Shown here: piece by piece, positions 20,034-29,998 of the stretch
How positions within the stretch are numbered: the first letter of the stretch is position 1
How the letters are laid out: each line of letters starts with the position of its first letter
From: Carnobacterium alterfunditum DSM 5972
GTDB lineage: Bacteria > Bacillota > Bacilli > Lactobacillales > Carnobacteriaceae
NCBI RefSeq assembly: GCF_000744115.1
Contig: NZ_JQLG01000004.1
Span: 124,001 to 188,000 of the forward strand
Length of the DNA stretch: 64,000 nt
Reading direction: 5' to 3'
Made by a program: the position numbers and the translations under genes
The notes under the pieces: generated by a model
The model's database searches: none
Told to the model about the DNA's origin: nothing
What the model saw: only the letters and a program-made list of their open reading frames with translations

Positions 20034-20897
20034 TTATTTTTTTATAGTTCGATATCCAATATACTTGGCTAGATTTCTTAATATTGATTCAGGTATTTTA
20101 TTAATTTTTCTATTTCTAATTAGATATTTCATTTCATTTATTACTAGTTTAAAACCCTCAGTAGTATTCTCCCCAAATTGCATCTGTATTTCAGGGTATT
20201 CTCTATGGAAATTCCCAATACTTTTATATCTATTAAATTCTTCTTTTAAAGAAAAATTATGAGTATGAAAAACTTTTGAATTTGCACAATACCCTACTTT
20301 ATAGTTCGCGTTTATAAATTTTACAGCAGCATACATATCCTCTGAAAATTGTAAATTTTCAGGGAAATAATTTATTTCTTTTAATTTCATAGTATCATAA
20401 ATACAAAACGCATCTGATGTAAATACAGTTTTAATGCCTAAATTTGGTATGTCTTCTTTTGATTTCACTAAATTTTTTTCGGAATAATTAAAATATCTTG
20501 ATCGATATTCAAATATATTCCCTCTTTCAATATCAACTTCTTGTTTTCCATAGGCAACAGCAATTTCAGAATTTTCTCTAATAAAATCAATTAATGATTT
20601 TAATGCATTTTTTTGCAAATAGATATCTTGAGTCATATAAATAACATAATCAAAATCTTCTAAATCTTTACCAGCTTCTGTGCGTGTTTTACCATGTCCA
20701 AATTCTTCACTTTTAATAACTTTCACATCAAAATTATGATTTTTAGCAATCTTAACTGTATCATCTGAAGAAGATGAATCAATTATGTACTTTTTATTAA
20801 TATACTTTGCTTGTTCATCTATTAAATTAAGTACCTTATTAAAATCCGGTCCTGCATTATATGTTGGTATAAAAAGTGCTATTTTTGAAGTATCCAT
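20034..20897 (-). CDS. probable rhamnosyltransferase, glycosyltransferase family 2
   Basis: 287 residues. Motifs in order: ALFIPTYNAGPDF, KYIIDSSSSDDTVKIA, EFGHGKTRTEAG, VIYMTQDIYLQ, AVAYGKQEVD, and the late FSEDMYAAVKF. The combination of DSSSSDxT, EFGHGxTR and TQD marks the dTDP-rhamnose-using GT2 subgroup, in keeping with the nearby rml genes. The start has AGGAG. Upstream are two IS30 relics that now separate it from the cpsCDE block. Confidence 0.85.
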   Translation of the reverse strand: MDTSKIALFIPTYNAGPDFNKVLNLIDEQAKYINKKYIIDSSSSDDTVKIAKNHNFDVKVIKSEEFGHGKTRTEAGKDLEDFDYVIYMTQDIYLQKNALKSLIDFIRENSEIAVAYGKQEVDIERGNIFEYRSRYFNYSEKNLVKSKEDIPNLGIKTVFTSDAFCIYDTMKLKEINYFPENLQFSEDMYAAVKFINANYKVGYCANSKVFHTHNFSLKEEFNRYKSIGNFHREYPEIQMQFGENTTEGFKLVINEMKYLIRNRKINKIPESILRNLAKYIGYRTIKK

Positions 20898-20929
20898 TCT
20901 TTAAACTCTCCTATCGATTATTTAAATAC

Positions 20930-21426
20930 CTGATTTGTCAAATTAAGCTAGACAAACTATTTTCATCTATGTAACTCAAAAATACTTTCAAATGGCCAAA
21001 TTCTTTATTGAATTGAGGGTAATCTTTCTCTCTTTCTACAATATTCCGCTTGAAAGCTTGTCTTACCCAACGCTCTTTATGACCATTTGACTTTCTTTCT
21101 CCCTTCATTGGGAGTGTTGTTTCATCAAAGATTTTTTCTTTAAATTGGTGGTAAAGGGTGCAAGCAGAACACTCTAAAGACTCTTCAGCCCGACCACTAA
21201 TGACATCAGGAGTCCATCCTTGAGTGAATTTCTCTTTGATGTAGCCCTGTTGTTTCTTTGGGAGAAAGATTCTGTGACGCCCACAAAGCCTTTTATTTTA
21301 CTAGCTCATCCGTGGTAAGATATGCAGGTCATTCGTGATTATTCCTATGTCTTCTTTTGTCAGAATTACATTTTGAGTTTACCACGAATGGCTTTTTATT
21401 TGTCTAGCTTAATTTTACAATTGGCG
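20930..21426 (-). mobile_element. IS30-family element, internally deleted
   Basis: About 497 bp with both ends (CTGATTTGTC at left, CAATTGGCG at right) but large deletions in the transposase, leaving the middle (matching KRKPNGHKER to the TPDVI motif region) and short stubs of both ends. No matching 4-bp flanking repeat was found, which suggests rearrangement at one border. Confidence 0.8.
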
Positions 21427-21515
21427 TAATAAATTAAATACTCTTCAAAATTTTTCCCTCAAATCTCTTAAATAAAATCATGTTAAAAATTATATTCTAT
21501 ACTGAATCTATAAGT

Positions 21516-21750
21516 CGTCGCTTGTAATATTAAGCTAAGCAACATGAAATGGCCATTCATGGTAAACTTAATTTGCCTTTCCCGCTAAAAAAAACAGAGG
21601 AGTGAATAAGAATAGCCCTAAATGTCATAAATAAAGCGATAATGATAGAGTACTATTATCACCAACATTTTCTAGTTATGAAAATAGCAAGTTATCTAGA
21701 TAATGAACCCTAGTATCAATTTAACACTTTACTATTCTATAGAAACGTTA
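21516..21750 (+). mobile_element. IS30-family 5' remnant
   Basis: About 235 bp beginning CGTCGCTTGTAATATTAAGC and continuing through the upstream region and the first decayed codons of a transposase (matches to the YYH..F.V.KIA.YL segment). The right border is vague. It is a second, separate relic next to the one at 20930-21426. Confidence 0.65.
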
Positions 21751-21804
21751 AAATTTTAATCAAGTAGGTGATGGGGAAATTTTAGAATTATGGACGATTT
21801 AGGT

Positions 21805-23220
21805 TTATATTGAACCTTTTTTTCTTAGCACAACCCCCACTGTTTTAAAGAGGATCTTTAGATACAAACTCAAAGAAAAATTTTGAATATACTCTGTATC
21901 TAGTTTGACGATTTCTTCAAAATCAGTAATATCACTTCTACCGCTTACTTGCCACATACCCGTTAACCCGGGTTTAGCTGCTAGCCTACGTTTATGGTGT
22001 AGTTTGTATTTATCGTATTCATCCACTGTCGGTGGTCTTGTTCCGACAAGGCTCATATCACCTCTAAGTATATTGATACTCTGCGGTAATTCATCTATTG
22101 AAACACGGCGAATAAATTTACCAATCGGCATGATTCGTGGATCATTATCCATTTTAAACATCAGGCCATCCATCTTATTATGTACCATCAATTCTTTCTT
22201 GCATTCCTCAGCGTCCATGTACATAGATCGGAATTTGTAGATTTGGAAACGTCGGCCATTTCTCCCCACTCTTTCTTGCGAGAAGAATATCGGGCCAGGA
22301 GACTGGATATAAATAATTGGTGCAAATACGACAAATGCGATAATAGTTGCGAATAACCCAAACAATCCGCCAGAAATATCAATCATTCTCTTTATAACTA
22401 ACTGACGGTTTGTTGCCATTTTGATGCTTGTCGTCAGGACCGTAAAACCATTTATTTCCTCGACAACCTTATTCGGCATCTCGCTTGATAAATGAGCCAA
22501 AGAGATATGGACTGTAACTCCCATTTTTAATAATTTAGCAGTTAACACCTCTATATCATAATGTGAATTATGTATTTGAATAAAAACACCATCTACCGTG
22601 TTCGTCCGAAGATATTCATAAAGAGTATCTTCATTCGCCACAACTGGGACTCCTTTGATCGTATCACCTTCCATATCGACATCTACAATTACGAGCCCTC
22701 TAACGGCATAATTATTATACTTCCCTGCTTGCAGCTGTTGTGTTGTTTTCTCTACCTCTGCTTTCGTTGAAGCCACAACCAACATATACTTCCGGTTCTT
22801 TTCATTTGAATAAGTAAACAACAATGCTTTTTTCACAAAAGCTCTACTAATCCAAGAGAAAACAATATTGATCCCAAAAATAATAAAAAAGACGCTACGG
22901 GAGTAGTATTCTGATTGTTGTGTTGCAAACATATAGAATATTACCAGTGCAGCCAAGATAAGGTTATGTTGCAAGATTGCTTTAAATTCTTTCAAATATC
23001 CTCTTCTTAATATCCCTGAATACTCTTCCGTGAAGAAAACAATAAAAATATGCAAAATCGGAAGAATAACTGCTAATATTGAATAGTTGATTGTTTCGAT
23101 GGGGGAGGATACCCCGAAGCGAATCTTATATGCAATAATAAATGCAACTTCTAGCAATAAGATATCAACTACCATAAAATCAAAATGCTTTAACCAACCG
23201 CTATTCGCTACTTTATACAT
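21805..23220 (-). CDS. initiating undecaprenyl-phosphate sugar phosphotransferase (CpsE/WbaP family)
   Basis: 471 residues. Four or five N-terminal membrane helices (to about 140), a Rossmann-like middle domain, a fifth helix (about 285-310), then the catalytic sugar-transferase domain: QERVGRNGRRFQIYKFRSM, RRVSIDELPQ with the Asp-Glu pair, GDMSLVGTRPPTVDEY, and KPGLTGMWQVSGRSD. It transfers a sugar-1-phosphate, often glucose or galactose, from UDP-sugar to the lipid carrier and starts repeat-unit assembly. It follows cpsC and cpsD. A second enzyme of this kind lies at 61257. Confidence 0.92.
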   Translation of the reverse strand: MYKVANSGWLKHFDFMVVDILLLEVAFIIAYKIRFGVSSPIETINYSILAVILPILHIFIVFFTEEYSGILRRGYLKEFKAILQHNLILAALVIFYMFATQQSEYYSRSVFFIIFGINIVFSWISRAFVKKALLFTYSNEKNRKYMLVVASTKAEVEKTTQQLQAGKYNNYAVRGLVIVDVDMEGDTIKGVPVVANEDTLYEYLRTNTVDGVFIQIHNSHYDIEVLTAKLLKMGVTVHISLAHLSSEMPNKVVEEINGFTVLTTSIKMATNRQLVIKRMIDISGGLFGLFATIIAFVVFAPIIYIQSPGPIFFSQERVGRNGRRFQIYKFRSMYMDAEECKKELMVHNKMDGLMFKMDNDPRIMPIGKFIRRVSIDELPQSINILRGDMSLVGTRPPTVDEYDKYKLHHKRRLAAKPGLTGMWQVSGRSDITDFEEIVKLDTEYIQNFSLSLYLKILFKTVGVVLRKKGSI

Positions 23221-23360
23221 CCTACAATCCTTTCAGAACTTTAATATGTATAGATTTTTTTATACGGTATTAATTAATGAAAGTCATCATTTTTTGATTT
23301 ATCCCATAATAATAACGTGAAATACATACGTCATAGAGAATAAAAATAGCATTTGCGATT

Positions 23361-24065
23361 TTATTCTGCTCCGTAATAGTAATAATAATTATCGCCTTTC
23401 AATTCCACTCGGTTGAATACAACACCGATGACATTCGCTTTTACTTTTTCAAGTAGTTCTTTTGATTTTGTGTCCATTTCTTTATCCGCACCATCTTTAT
23501 TCACAACAAAAATCGTGCCATCAGCTTTACTTGCCATCACTTGGGCATCTGTAACAGCGATGACCGGAGGCATATCAAAAATAATCAAATCGAATAGATC
23601 TTCAAATTCGGTTATTAGTTGATCCATCCGTTTAGATGCCAGTAACTCTGATGGATTTGGCGGAATGACGCCACTTGTAATGATAAACAATCCTTCTGTA
23701 TCTACGCGATGAGCAATGTCTTTGATTTCAACGTCTCTTTCAGTCAATAAGGTTGTCAATCCATCACGGTTGGGCAAGCGGAATGTCTTATGGACTGTTG
23801 GCTTACGCATATCTGCATCGACGATCAAAACTTTTTTGCCTTGCATAGCAAAAGTAACGGCTAGATTAGCTGATATGGTAGATTTCCCTGCACCCGGTCC
23901 AGCTGAAGTGATGACTAGTGTTTTAAGATTTTTATCTACCATTGAAAATTGAATATTGGTACGGATCGTTCTAAATTGTTCAGCGATCACTGAACTTGGT
24001 CTTGTTAAGGTAACTAAACTTGGACGTTCATTATTATCTAATTGCTTTTGCTTTTTATTAAACAT
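23361..24065 (-). CDS. cpsD: CpsD/Wze-type tyrosine autokinase
   Basis: 234 residues from the ATG at 24065, which has AAGAGGTG before it; the frame extends 3 codons to a GTG at 24074. Walker A is AGPGAGKSTIS (about 55), Walker A' VLIVDADMRKP (about 83) and Walker B LIIFDMPPV (about 160). The C-terminal tail is tyrosine-rich, GDNYYYYYGAE, the autophosphorylation cluster. It works with CpsC to control chain length and export. It starts 14 bp after cpsC. The usual partner phosphatase CpsB is not found in this window. Confidence 0.93.
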   Translation of the reverse strand: MFNKKQKQLDNNERPSLVTLTRPSSVIAEQFRTIRTNIQFSMVDKNLKTLVITSAGPGAGKSTISANLAVTFAMQGKKVLIVDADMRKPTVHKTFRLPNRDGLTTLLTERDVEIKDIAHRVDTEGLFIITSGVIPPNPSELLASKRMDQLITEFEDLFDLIIFDMPPVIAVTDAQVMASKADGTIFVVNKDGADKEMDTKSKELLEKVKANVIGVVFNRVELKGDNYYYYYGAE

Positions 24066-24079
24066 TTCTCTCACCTCTT

Positions 24080-24820
24080 TTATACTCTACTTTTTGTTCT
24101 TCTTGTATTTAATTCAGCTTTTTTTACTCTTACTTCTGCTTTTAATTCATCATTTGACATTTCAGAAACACTTCCTAATACGGACCAGCCTAACGTTTCT
24201 GTAATAAATCGTTCATCTCTGACCGTTTTATCCATGAATTCTAGTAAGAAGGCGATCCCAACACCTAACATTAGACCAACTAGTAACCCAATCACTAAAT
24301 TCAATGAATTATTTGGTGAAATTTGATCTGTTACGGGAACAGCTTCAGAAATAATCGTCACGTTCTCAACATTCATGATATTCCCAATTTCGCTTTGGAA
24401 AGTAACCGCAACAGCGTTTGCAATCTCTGCTGCATCGTAAGGACTATCATCTGTTACAGTCAATGAAAAAACTTGCGAATTTTCTTGCGTTGTAATTTCA
24501 ATTTTTTCAGATAATTCAGTTGTTGTTAAATTAGTTTCCAAGTTTTCTTGGACTTCATTTAAAATAACTGGCCCTTTAATGATATCTTTATATGTATTGA
24601 TCATTTGCACATTTGTGTTGATATCTGTAAGTTGCAGTCCTTCTGCAGATTCTGTTGTCCGATTTACCAAAATTTGTGTTGTAGCATTATACTGGGGCGT
24701 TGCGATGAAAAAGGTGAATCCAGCCGCAAGTATTAGAGCAATCATACCTAAACTGATGATCAATGACAAGCGTTTTTTTAATGTAATGAATAATTCTGAT
24801 AAGCTAATTTCTTCTTCCAT
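24080..24820 (-). CDS. cpsC: CpsC/Wzd-type chain-length regulator and kinase activator
   Basis: 246 residues. Wzz-family layout: cytoplasmic EISLSELFITLKKR, membrane helix 1 (about 19-42), an extracellular helical part, and membrane helix 2 (about 175-198) with the short juxtamembrane tail EFMDKTVRDER that contacts CpsD. The ribosome site AGGAGGAAG is strong. The first gene after the promoter at 24879-24907. Confidence 0.92.
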   Translation of the reverse strand: MEEEISLSELFITLKKRLSLIISLGMIALILAAGFTFFIATPQYNATTQILVNRTTESAEGLQLTDINTNVQMINTYKDIIKGPVILNEVQENLETNLTTTELSEKIEITTQENSQVFSLTVTDDSPYDAAEIANAVAVTFQSEIGNIMNVENVTIISEAVPVTDQISPNNSLNLVIGLLVGLMLGVGIAFLLEFMDKTVRDERFITETLGWSVLGSVSEMSNDELKAEVRVKKAELNTRRTKSRV

Positions 24821-24878
24821 TTCTTCCTCCTGCTTAAATCTTTTTTTAAATCAATTGTTATTTTAAAATACAATAAAT

Positions 24879-24907
24879 AGTATACCATACCATTTTTTAT
24901 ATATGAA
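24879..24907 (-). promoter_or_regulatory. promoter of cpsCDE
   Basis: On the minus strand, TTCATA (24902-24907), a 17-bp spacer, and TATACT (24879-24884). TGG directly before the -10 box makes it an extended -10 site (TGnTATACT). It lies about 60 bp upstream of the cpsC start. Confidence 0.6.
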
Positions 24908-25011
24908 CAAAAATAAAGTTATTTTATCTGACAAATTCCAATTCTTTTAGGATGACTATTTGAGATTTTTTCATTGACAGGTTACTTTAAATAAATACTC
25001 GTTAAAAAAAT

Positions 25012-25035
25012 AAAGAGCTCTTATTTGAGCTCTTT
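25012..25035 (-). terminator. terminator of galU
   Basis: A perfect 9-bp stem, AAAGAGCTC/GAGCTCTTT (25012-25020 with 25027-25035), flanked by A- and T-runs on both sides, so it could work in either direction. It lies 11 bp past the galU stop. Confidence 0.8.
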
Positions 25036-25045
25036 ATTTTTTTAT

Positions 25046-25930
25046 TTAATTTCTGCCAACTAGTTCTTTACTTAATTGGATAATGTATTCTTTTAAGTCA
25101 TCTTTAACTTCTTTATGTCCAAGACCATATTCGATATTGGTCATCATATAACCAAATTTGTCTCCAACGTCATACCGTTTTCCTTTGAATTCATGGGCTA
25201 AGACTTGTTGCGTTTTATTCAAGGTCTCGATAGCATCCGTTAACTGGATTTCATTGCCAGCACCGGGTTCTTGTTTTTCAAGAATGTCAAAAATCTCTGG
25301 TGTCAGCAAGTAACGACCAATGATTGCTAAGTCACTTGGCGCATCTTCCGATTTTGGCTTTTCAACAAAGTGATTGACTTTGTATAAGTCCTTAGAGACT
25401 TCTCCATCTAGATCGACGATACCATATTTAGATGTATCTTTATGGGGCACACGCATAGTAGCTAGAACAGATGAATGTGTTTCATCGTAGTGATTCATCA
25501 ATTGTTTGGTCAATGGAACTTCATCGACCATCAAGTCATCCCCAAGCAAAACAATAAATGGTTCATTCCCTACAAAGCTTTTCCCATGCAGGACTGCATC
25601 TCCTAAACCTTTAGGATATGACTGGCGTACAAAATGTAATTTAATTTTTGTCGTACTTTCCACTAATTTTAATAATTCATACTTTTCTTTCATTATAAGA
25701 TTCTGCTCTAATTCAAAGTTAGAGTCAAAATGGTCTTCAATTGAGCGTTTACTTCTTCCTGTAACAATCAAGATTTCTTCGATCCCTGATTCAATGGCTT
25801 CTTCAATAATAAATTGAATCGTTGGTTTATCCACGATTGGCAACATTTCTTTTGCCGTAGCTTTCGTAGCTGGTAAAAAACGAGTCCCTAATCCAGCTGC
25901 AGGAATCACAGCTTTTCTTACTTTTGACAT
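25046..25930 (-). CDS. galU: UTP-glucose-1-phosphate uridylyltransferase
   Basis: 294 residues, typical. It makes UDP-glucose. Signature [22 protein letters not shown] is split over residues 8-29; [13 protein letters not shown] and [15 protein letters not shown] follow, with the VEKP motif near 165 and [10 protein letters not shown] near 185. UDP-glucose feeds the initiating transferases and Ugd. It is 41 bp downstream of ugd. Confidence 0.95.
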   Translation of the reverse strand: MSKVRKAVIPAAGLGTRFLPATKATAKEMLPIVDKPTIQFIIEEAIESGIEEILIVTGRSKRSIEDHFDSNFELEQNLIMKEKYELLKLVESTTKIKLHFVRQSYPKGLGDAVLHGKSFVGNEPFIVLLGDDLMVDEVPLTKQLMNHYDETHSSVLATMRVPHKDTSKYGIVDLDGEVSKDLYKVNHFVEKPKSEDAPSDLAIIGRYLLTPEIFDILEKQEPGAGNEIQLTDAIETLNKTQQVLAHEFKGKRYDVGDKFGYMMTNIEYGLGHKEVKDDLKEYIIQLSKELVGRN

Positions 25931-25971
25931 ATCCTTTACCTCCTAATAGATTAAGTTCAATTAATTAATTA

Positions 25972-27138
25972 TTAATCTGTATGGAATAAATCTCTAGTAT
26001 AGACTTTTTCTTGTACATCCATCAATTCTTTTGCTAAACGGTTTGAAACGATCACATCAGAAACTTTTTTAAATTCGTCAAAATCACGGATCACTTTTGA
26101 ATTATAGAAGGTGTCATCTTTTAACACCGGTTCATAAACAACTACTTCAATTCCTTTTGCCTTGATGCGCTTCATAATGCCTTGTATAGATGACGCTCTA
26201 AAGTTATCCGAATCGGTTTTCATCGTCAAACGATAGATTCCAACTACTTTTGGATCACGCTTCATAACCATATTCGCCACATGGTCTTTGCGCGTACGGT
26301 TCGCATCCACGATTGCGCCAATAATATTATTTGGTACCTCTTCATAGTTAGCCAAGAGTTGTTTAGTATCTTTTGGCAAACAATAACCGCCATAGCCAAA
26401 TGAAGGGTTATTGTAATGTGTCCCAATTCTTGGATCTAACCCTACACCATCAACGATTGATTTTGTATCTAATCCTCTAACTTCTGCATACGTATCCAAT
26501 TCATTAAAATAAGCTACCCGTAATGCTAAGTAAGTATTGGAAAATAATTTGACTGCTTCAGCTTCTGTCGAATTCATAAATAAAACGGCAATGTCTTCTT
26601 TAATAGCTGCTTCGACTAACAGATTGGCATACGTTTTAGCTGCTTCCGTTTGTGCACCAACAACAATACGCGATGGGTAAAGATTGTCATAAAGGGCTTT
26701 GCCTTCACGTAAAAATTCTGGAGCGAAAATAATGTTGTCTACTCCATATGTTTCTTTTGTTTCTTTTGTATACCCAACTGGTACAGTTGATTTTATGATC
26801 ATAGTCGCTTGTGGATTGTATTTAAGAACGTCTTCAATGACACCTTCGACTGTTGACGTATCGAAATAGTTTTTCTTTTCATCATAGTTTGTTGGTGTAG
26901 CGATGATAACATACTGAGCATCTTTGTAAGCCTTTGTTTTATCTGTTGTAGCTGTTAAATTCAATTCTTTTGTTGCTAGGTATTCTTCAATCTCTTTATC
27001 AACGATTGGCGATTTTTTATTGTTTATCAAAGTTACTTTTTCTTCGATAATTTCTAACGCTGTTACTTCATTGTGTTGTGCTAAAAGAACGGCATTGGAT
27101 AACCCAACATAACCGGTTCCGACTACTGTAATTTTCAA
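25972..27138 (-). CDS. ugd: UDP-glucose 6-dehydrogenase
   Basis: 388 residues, the length of the short E. coli-type Ugd. It oxidises UDP-glucose to UDP-glucuronate with two NAD. Rossmann start [55 protein letters not shown]; and the catalytic cysteine in [14 protein letters not shown] (about 250). Upstream of galU, with a terminator-containing gap separating it from the LCP gene. The epimerase at 46350 could turn its product into UDP-galacturonate. Confidence 0.95.
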   Translation of the reverse strand: MKITVVGTGYVGLSNAVLLAQHNEVTALEIIEEKVTLINNKKSPIVDKEIEEYLATKELNLTATTDKTKAYKDAQYVIIATPTNYDEKKNYFDTSTVEGVIEDVLKYNPQATMIIKSTVPVGYTKETKETYGVDNIIFAPEFLREGKALYDNLYPSRIVVGAQTEAAKTYANLLVEAAIKEDIAVLFMNSTEAEAVKLFSNTYLALRVAYFNELDTYAEVRGLDTKSIVDGVGLDPRIGTHYNNPSFGYGGYCLPKDTKQLLANYEEVPNNIIGAIVDANRTRKDHVANMVMKRDPKVVGIYRLTMKTDSDNFRASSIQGIMKRIKAKGIEVVVYEPVLKDDTFYNSKVIRDFDEFKKVSDVIVSNRLAKELMDVQEKVYTRDLFHTD

Positions 27139-27256
27139 AATGGATTGGCTCCTTCTAATTTTTATATTTTAAAACGAAAAATTTCAAACTAATACTTTAA
27201 TAATAGCAGATTACTAAACCAATAACAATCAGTCTGTTACTCAACTCTTACCATAG

Positions 27257-27286
27257 AAAAACACTATGAAAAAAACATAGTGTTTT
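27257..27286 (-). terminator. terminator of the LCP gene
   Basis: A 12-bp perfect stem AAAAACACTATG/CATAGTGTTTTT (27257-27268 with 27275-27286), loop of 6, 6 bp after the LCP stop. On the minus strand the T's form the end of the 3' arm. Confidence 0.7.
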
Positions 27287-27291
27287 TCTTT

Positions 27292-28254
27292 TTAATTTAA
27301 TTCCAGTTGTTCTTTTAATAAGTCAGATACTCGGTTCATTTCTTCATCGGATACGACACCATAATAAATTCCATCAATCGTTGTGCCTGTTGCTGCAAGT
27401 TGTTCTTGTTGGATATTTCCAGCAGCTGAACGATAATTATTGAATAGTTTTACCATATCATCGAATTCAAGACTCGTTTGCATATTATTTTCTAATGATC
27501 CTAAAATATCTTGGTAATTTGAAATAGTGGATAGTGAAGCTACTTTTTCTACGGTTGCTTGGATTACTTGTCTTTGTCTTTCTTGACGACCATTGTCTCC
27601 CGTTGGATCGTCATAACGCATTCTAGAATAGGCTAAAGCAGCTTTCCCATCTAATGAGGCTGTGACACCTTCTGTGAAGTTATAGCCCTCAGAAGAAAAG
27701 GTTAACGGACTAGTTACTTGAACTCCACCGACTGCATTGACAACATCTTGCAATCCTTGCATGTTTACTTCAACGTAATGATCAATTGGAATATCCAGCA
27801 TACTTTGAACGGTATTTACAGACATCGATGTCCCCCCGAATGCATAGGCATGGTTTATTTTATCAGTTGTTCCATGACCTACGATCTCAGTGCGTGTATC
27901 ACGGGGTATACTGACAATCGTTGTAGTATCTGTATTTGGGTTCACGGTCAGGACCATCATTGTATCTGAACGCCCTTGTTCCGTTCTACCTAGATCTCCT
28001 GTATCTACACCTAGCAGTAAAATTGAGAACGGTTCTTTCTTATTAATATCAACTGAACTTTCACGAACTTCTTCTGTTTCAACATCTTTATAAATTTTAT
28101 CAGTTGTTCCAGCTACATCGCTATAGATTTTCCAAATAAATAAACCTAGAGCAATAAATAGTGCCAATACAATAATCAGAAAAATTTTCAAACCTTTTTT
28201 ATTCTTCTTTGGTCGTTTTCTTGGATTCCGCATTTCAGATCTTGATTGTGACAT
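27292..28254 (-). CDS. LCP-family (LytR-CpsA-Psr) wall-polymer ligase
   Basis: 320 residues. A basic N-terminus with one membrane helix (about 23-45), then the outer LCP domain: PFSILLLGVDTGDLG, RSDTMMVLTVNP, TTIVSIPRDTRTEI, KINHAYAFGG and YSRMRYDDPTGDNGRQERQRQVI split over about 212-234, with the conserved Arg and Asp residues that bind pyrophosphate lipid. LCP enzymes move finished polysaccharide or teichoic acid from undecaprenyl lipid to peptidoglycan. A broken copy of the same gene type lies at 36733-36873. Confidence 0.92.
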   Translation of the reverse strand: MSQSRSEMRNPRKRPKKNKKGLKIFLIIVLALFIALGLFIWKIYSDVAGTTDKIYKDVETEEVRESSVDINKKEPFSILLLGVDTGDLGRTEQGRSDTMMVLTVNPNTDTTTIVSIPRDTRTEIVGHGTTDKINHAYAFGGTSMSVNTVQSMLDIPIDHYVEVNMQGLQDVVNAVGGVQVTSPLTFSSEGYNFTEGVTASLDGKAALAYSRMRYDDPTGDNGRQERQRQVIQATVEKVASLSTISNYQDILGSLENNMQTSLEFDDMVKLFNNYRSAAGNIQQEQLAATGTTIDGIYYGVVSDEEMNRVSDLLKEQLELN

Positions 28255-28404
28255 TTCTCCACCCTTTTCATCATTTTTATAAAATCATTTTGTATCTAAT
28301 TGTTTTTACGGATTATTCTATCATAACTATAACAAGTTTAATTTTACCATATATTGAAGTTAATAAAACTTAATTCTTAAAAAAACGGATTTACCAAGAA
28401 AGAA

Positions 28405-28446
28405 AATAGAGAAAAAGTTTTATTCAAACTAAACTCCTTCTCTATT
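28405..28446 (-). terminator. terminator of the split ChW-repeat gene
   Basis: Arms 28405-28420 and 28431-28446 (AATAGAGAA...AGTTT) pair over 16 bp with two mismatches. On the minus strand the tail is TTCTTTCTT. It lies 7 bp after the stop. Confidence 0.7.
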
Positions 28447-28452
28447 CTATGA

Positions 28453-29998
28453 TTATTTATTTATAAATTTTGTTGAGGTACTACCAGGGGCTTTATTCCC
28501 CTTTTTGATTAATCTTATTTCAATAGCTTCCAAGCGTTTGGACTTACCTTCTGAACCGGAAGATTCGCCGTTCTTAGCCCAACCTAACCAACCGTAACTT
28601 TGTGCATGCACACGATAATAAACATCGTATTTCTCAGCCATTTCGCCAGTCAATTGGATTTGTATGGCTTCCAATCGTTTGGCTTTTCCTGAAGTACCAC
28701 TTAAGGCACTATTGGTTGACCATCCTTGCCAGCCATAGCTCTGGACATGCGCTTTATATTGCACTCCTCCAGCATATGGCAGATTTTCTAATTTGATTTT
28801 GATTCCCTCTAGGCGTTTGGCTTTGCCGGATGTTCCAGCCACTGTTCCATCTTTAACCCATGATTGCCATCCAATGGATTGAACATGCGTCGTATAAGAA
28901 ATGGTTGGGATTATTTCTTTTTTAACAAAAGCATTTGATTTTGATCCAGGGGCAGCAGCTCCTTTTTTAACGATCACAATTTCAATTGCTTCTAATCGAC
29001 GACTAAAACCTTCTGTACCCGCTTCTTCGCCATTTTTAGCCCAGCCTAACCAGCCATTTTTTTCAGCATGGACGCGGTAGTAAATATCGTAGTTTTCTGC
29101 TTCTTTATCGGTTAATTTAATTTGAATAGCCTCAAGTCTCTTACTTTCTCCTTCTGTCCCACTGATTTCGCCATCTCCTACCCAATCCATCCACCCATTA
29201 GATTGAACATGTGTACGATACTGTATTGATTCCGGAAAAAGAGAGCCCAGTGATATATTTATACCTTCTAACCGCTTTGATTCACCTTGGGTTCCACTCA
29301 TTTTTCCACTTGTGACAGGAGCCTGCCATCCATAACTTTGTACGTGTGTTGTATATGAAATAGCCGGTGATTTTGATTCTGTAACTGAAAAATCCCCTTT
29401 TGAAAGATCAATTAAGCTCTCACTATAAATTGATTTATTGTATATTCGAGTTGTATCATCAGAAGCTCTTTGTACAATAGAATCAATATAATAATCTCCT
29501 ACTGTATATTCACTAGGAATTTTCATTTGACCTATATATCTTTCTTTTTCATCATTATATGAGGTAATAATAGTTTGCTCATTAACTTTCCCATTTTCAT
29601 TTGCTAAAATAATATCAATTTGATTAATTATTTCATCATAACTATTTGGTTTCATGGATACTTCGAGAATATCACCAGATTCAAATTGATTTTTATTTAT
29701 TGTTACTGAAGTCGGATCAAAATAAGATTTATAATTCATTACTTTAGATAACATAAATTTAGATTCATCAGACACTCCAAACAAGAGATGACCAATCCAA
29801 TCGCCATTATCATCTACTAATTGTGATTTAATATCTTTTAACTTCCACTCCCCCTCTTCAAATCCATCATTAAGAGTATAAGTACCTTTATAATTTCCAT
29901 TCGAGTCCCTAGGGATATTAAAATATTCAACATTTTGATATACTGAATTATCTTCATCAGGACCAACAAATCCAATTCTTAAGAACCTTTCTATATAT
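28453..29998 (-). pseudogene. ChW-repeat secreted protein, C-terminal part cut off by IS30
   Basis: The frame is open right up to the IS30 border; the first usable codon within it is TTG 29784 (443 residues from there). Before that point reads RYIERFLRIGFVG, which I translated by hand. From about residue 150 it carries six ChW repeats in two groups of three, with HVQSYGW, GWLGWAKNG and KRLEAIQI motifs. ChW domains are wall-associated binding modules first named in Clostridium. The last repeats match the neighbour at 33177 almost word for word. Without its signal peptide this half should not be exported. The N-terminal half is at 31049-31756. Confidence 0.85.

Noticed and set aside
23956..24866. 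several plus-strand frames opposite cpsC and cpsD
   Set aside because: Shadows of well-supported minus-strand genes, hydrophobic by mirror composition only.
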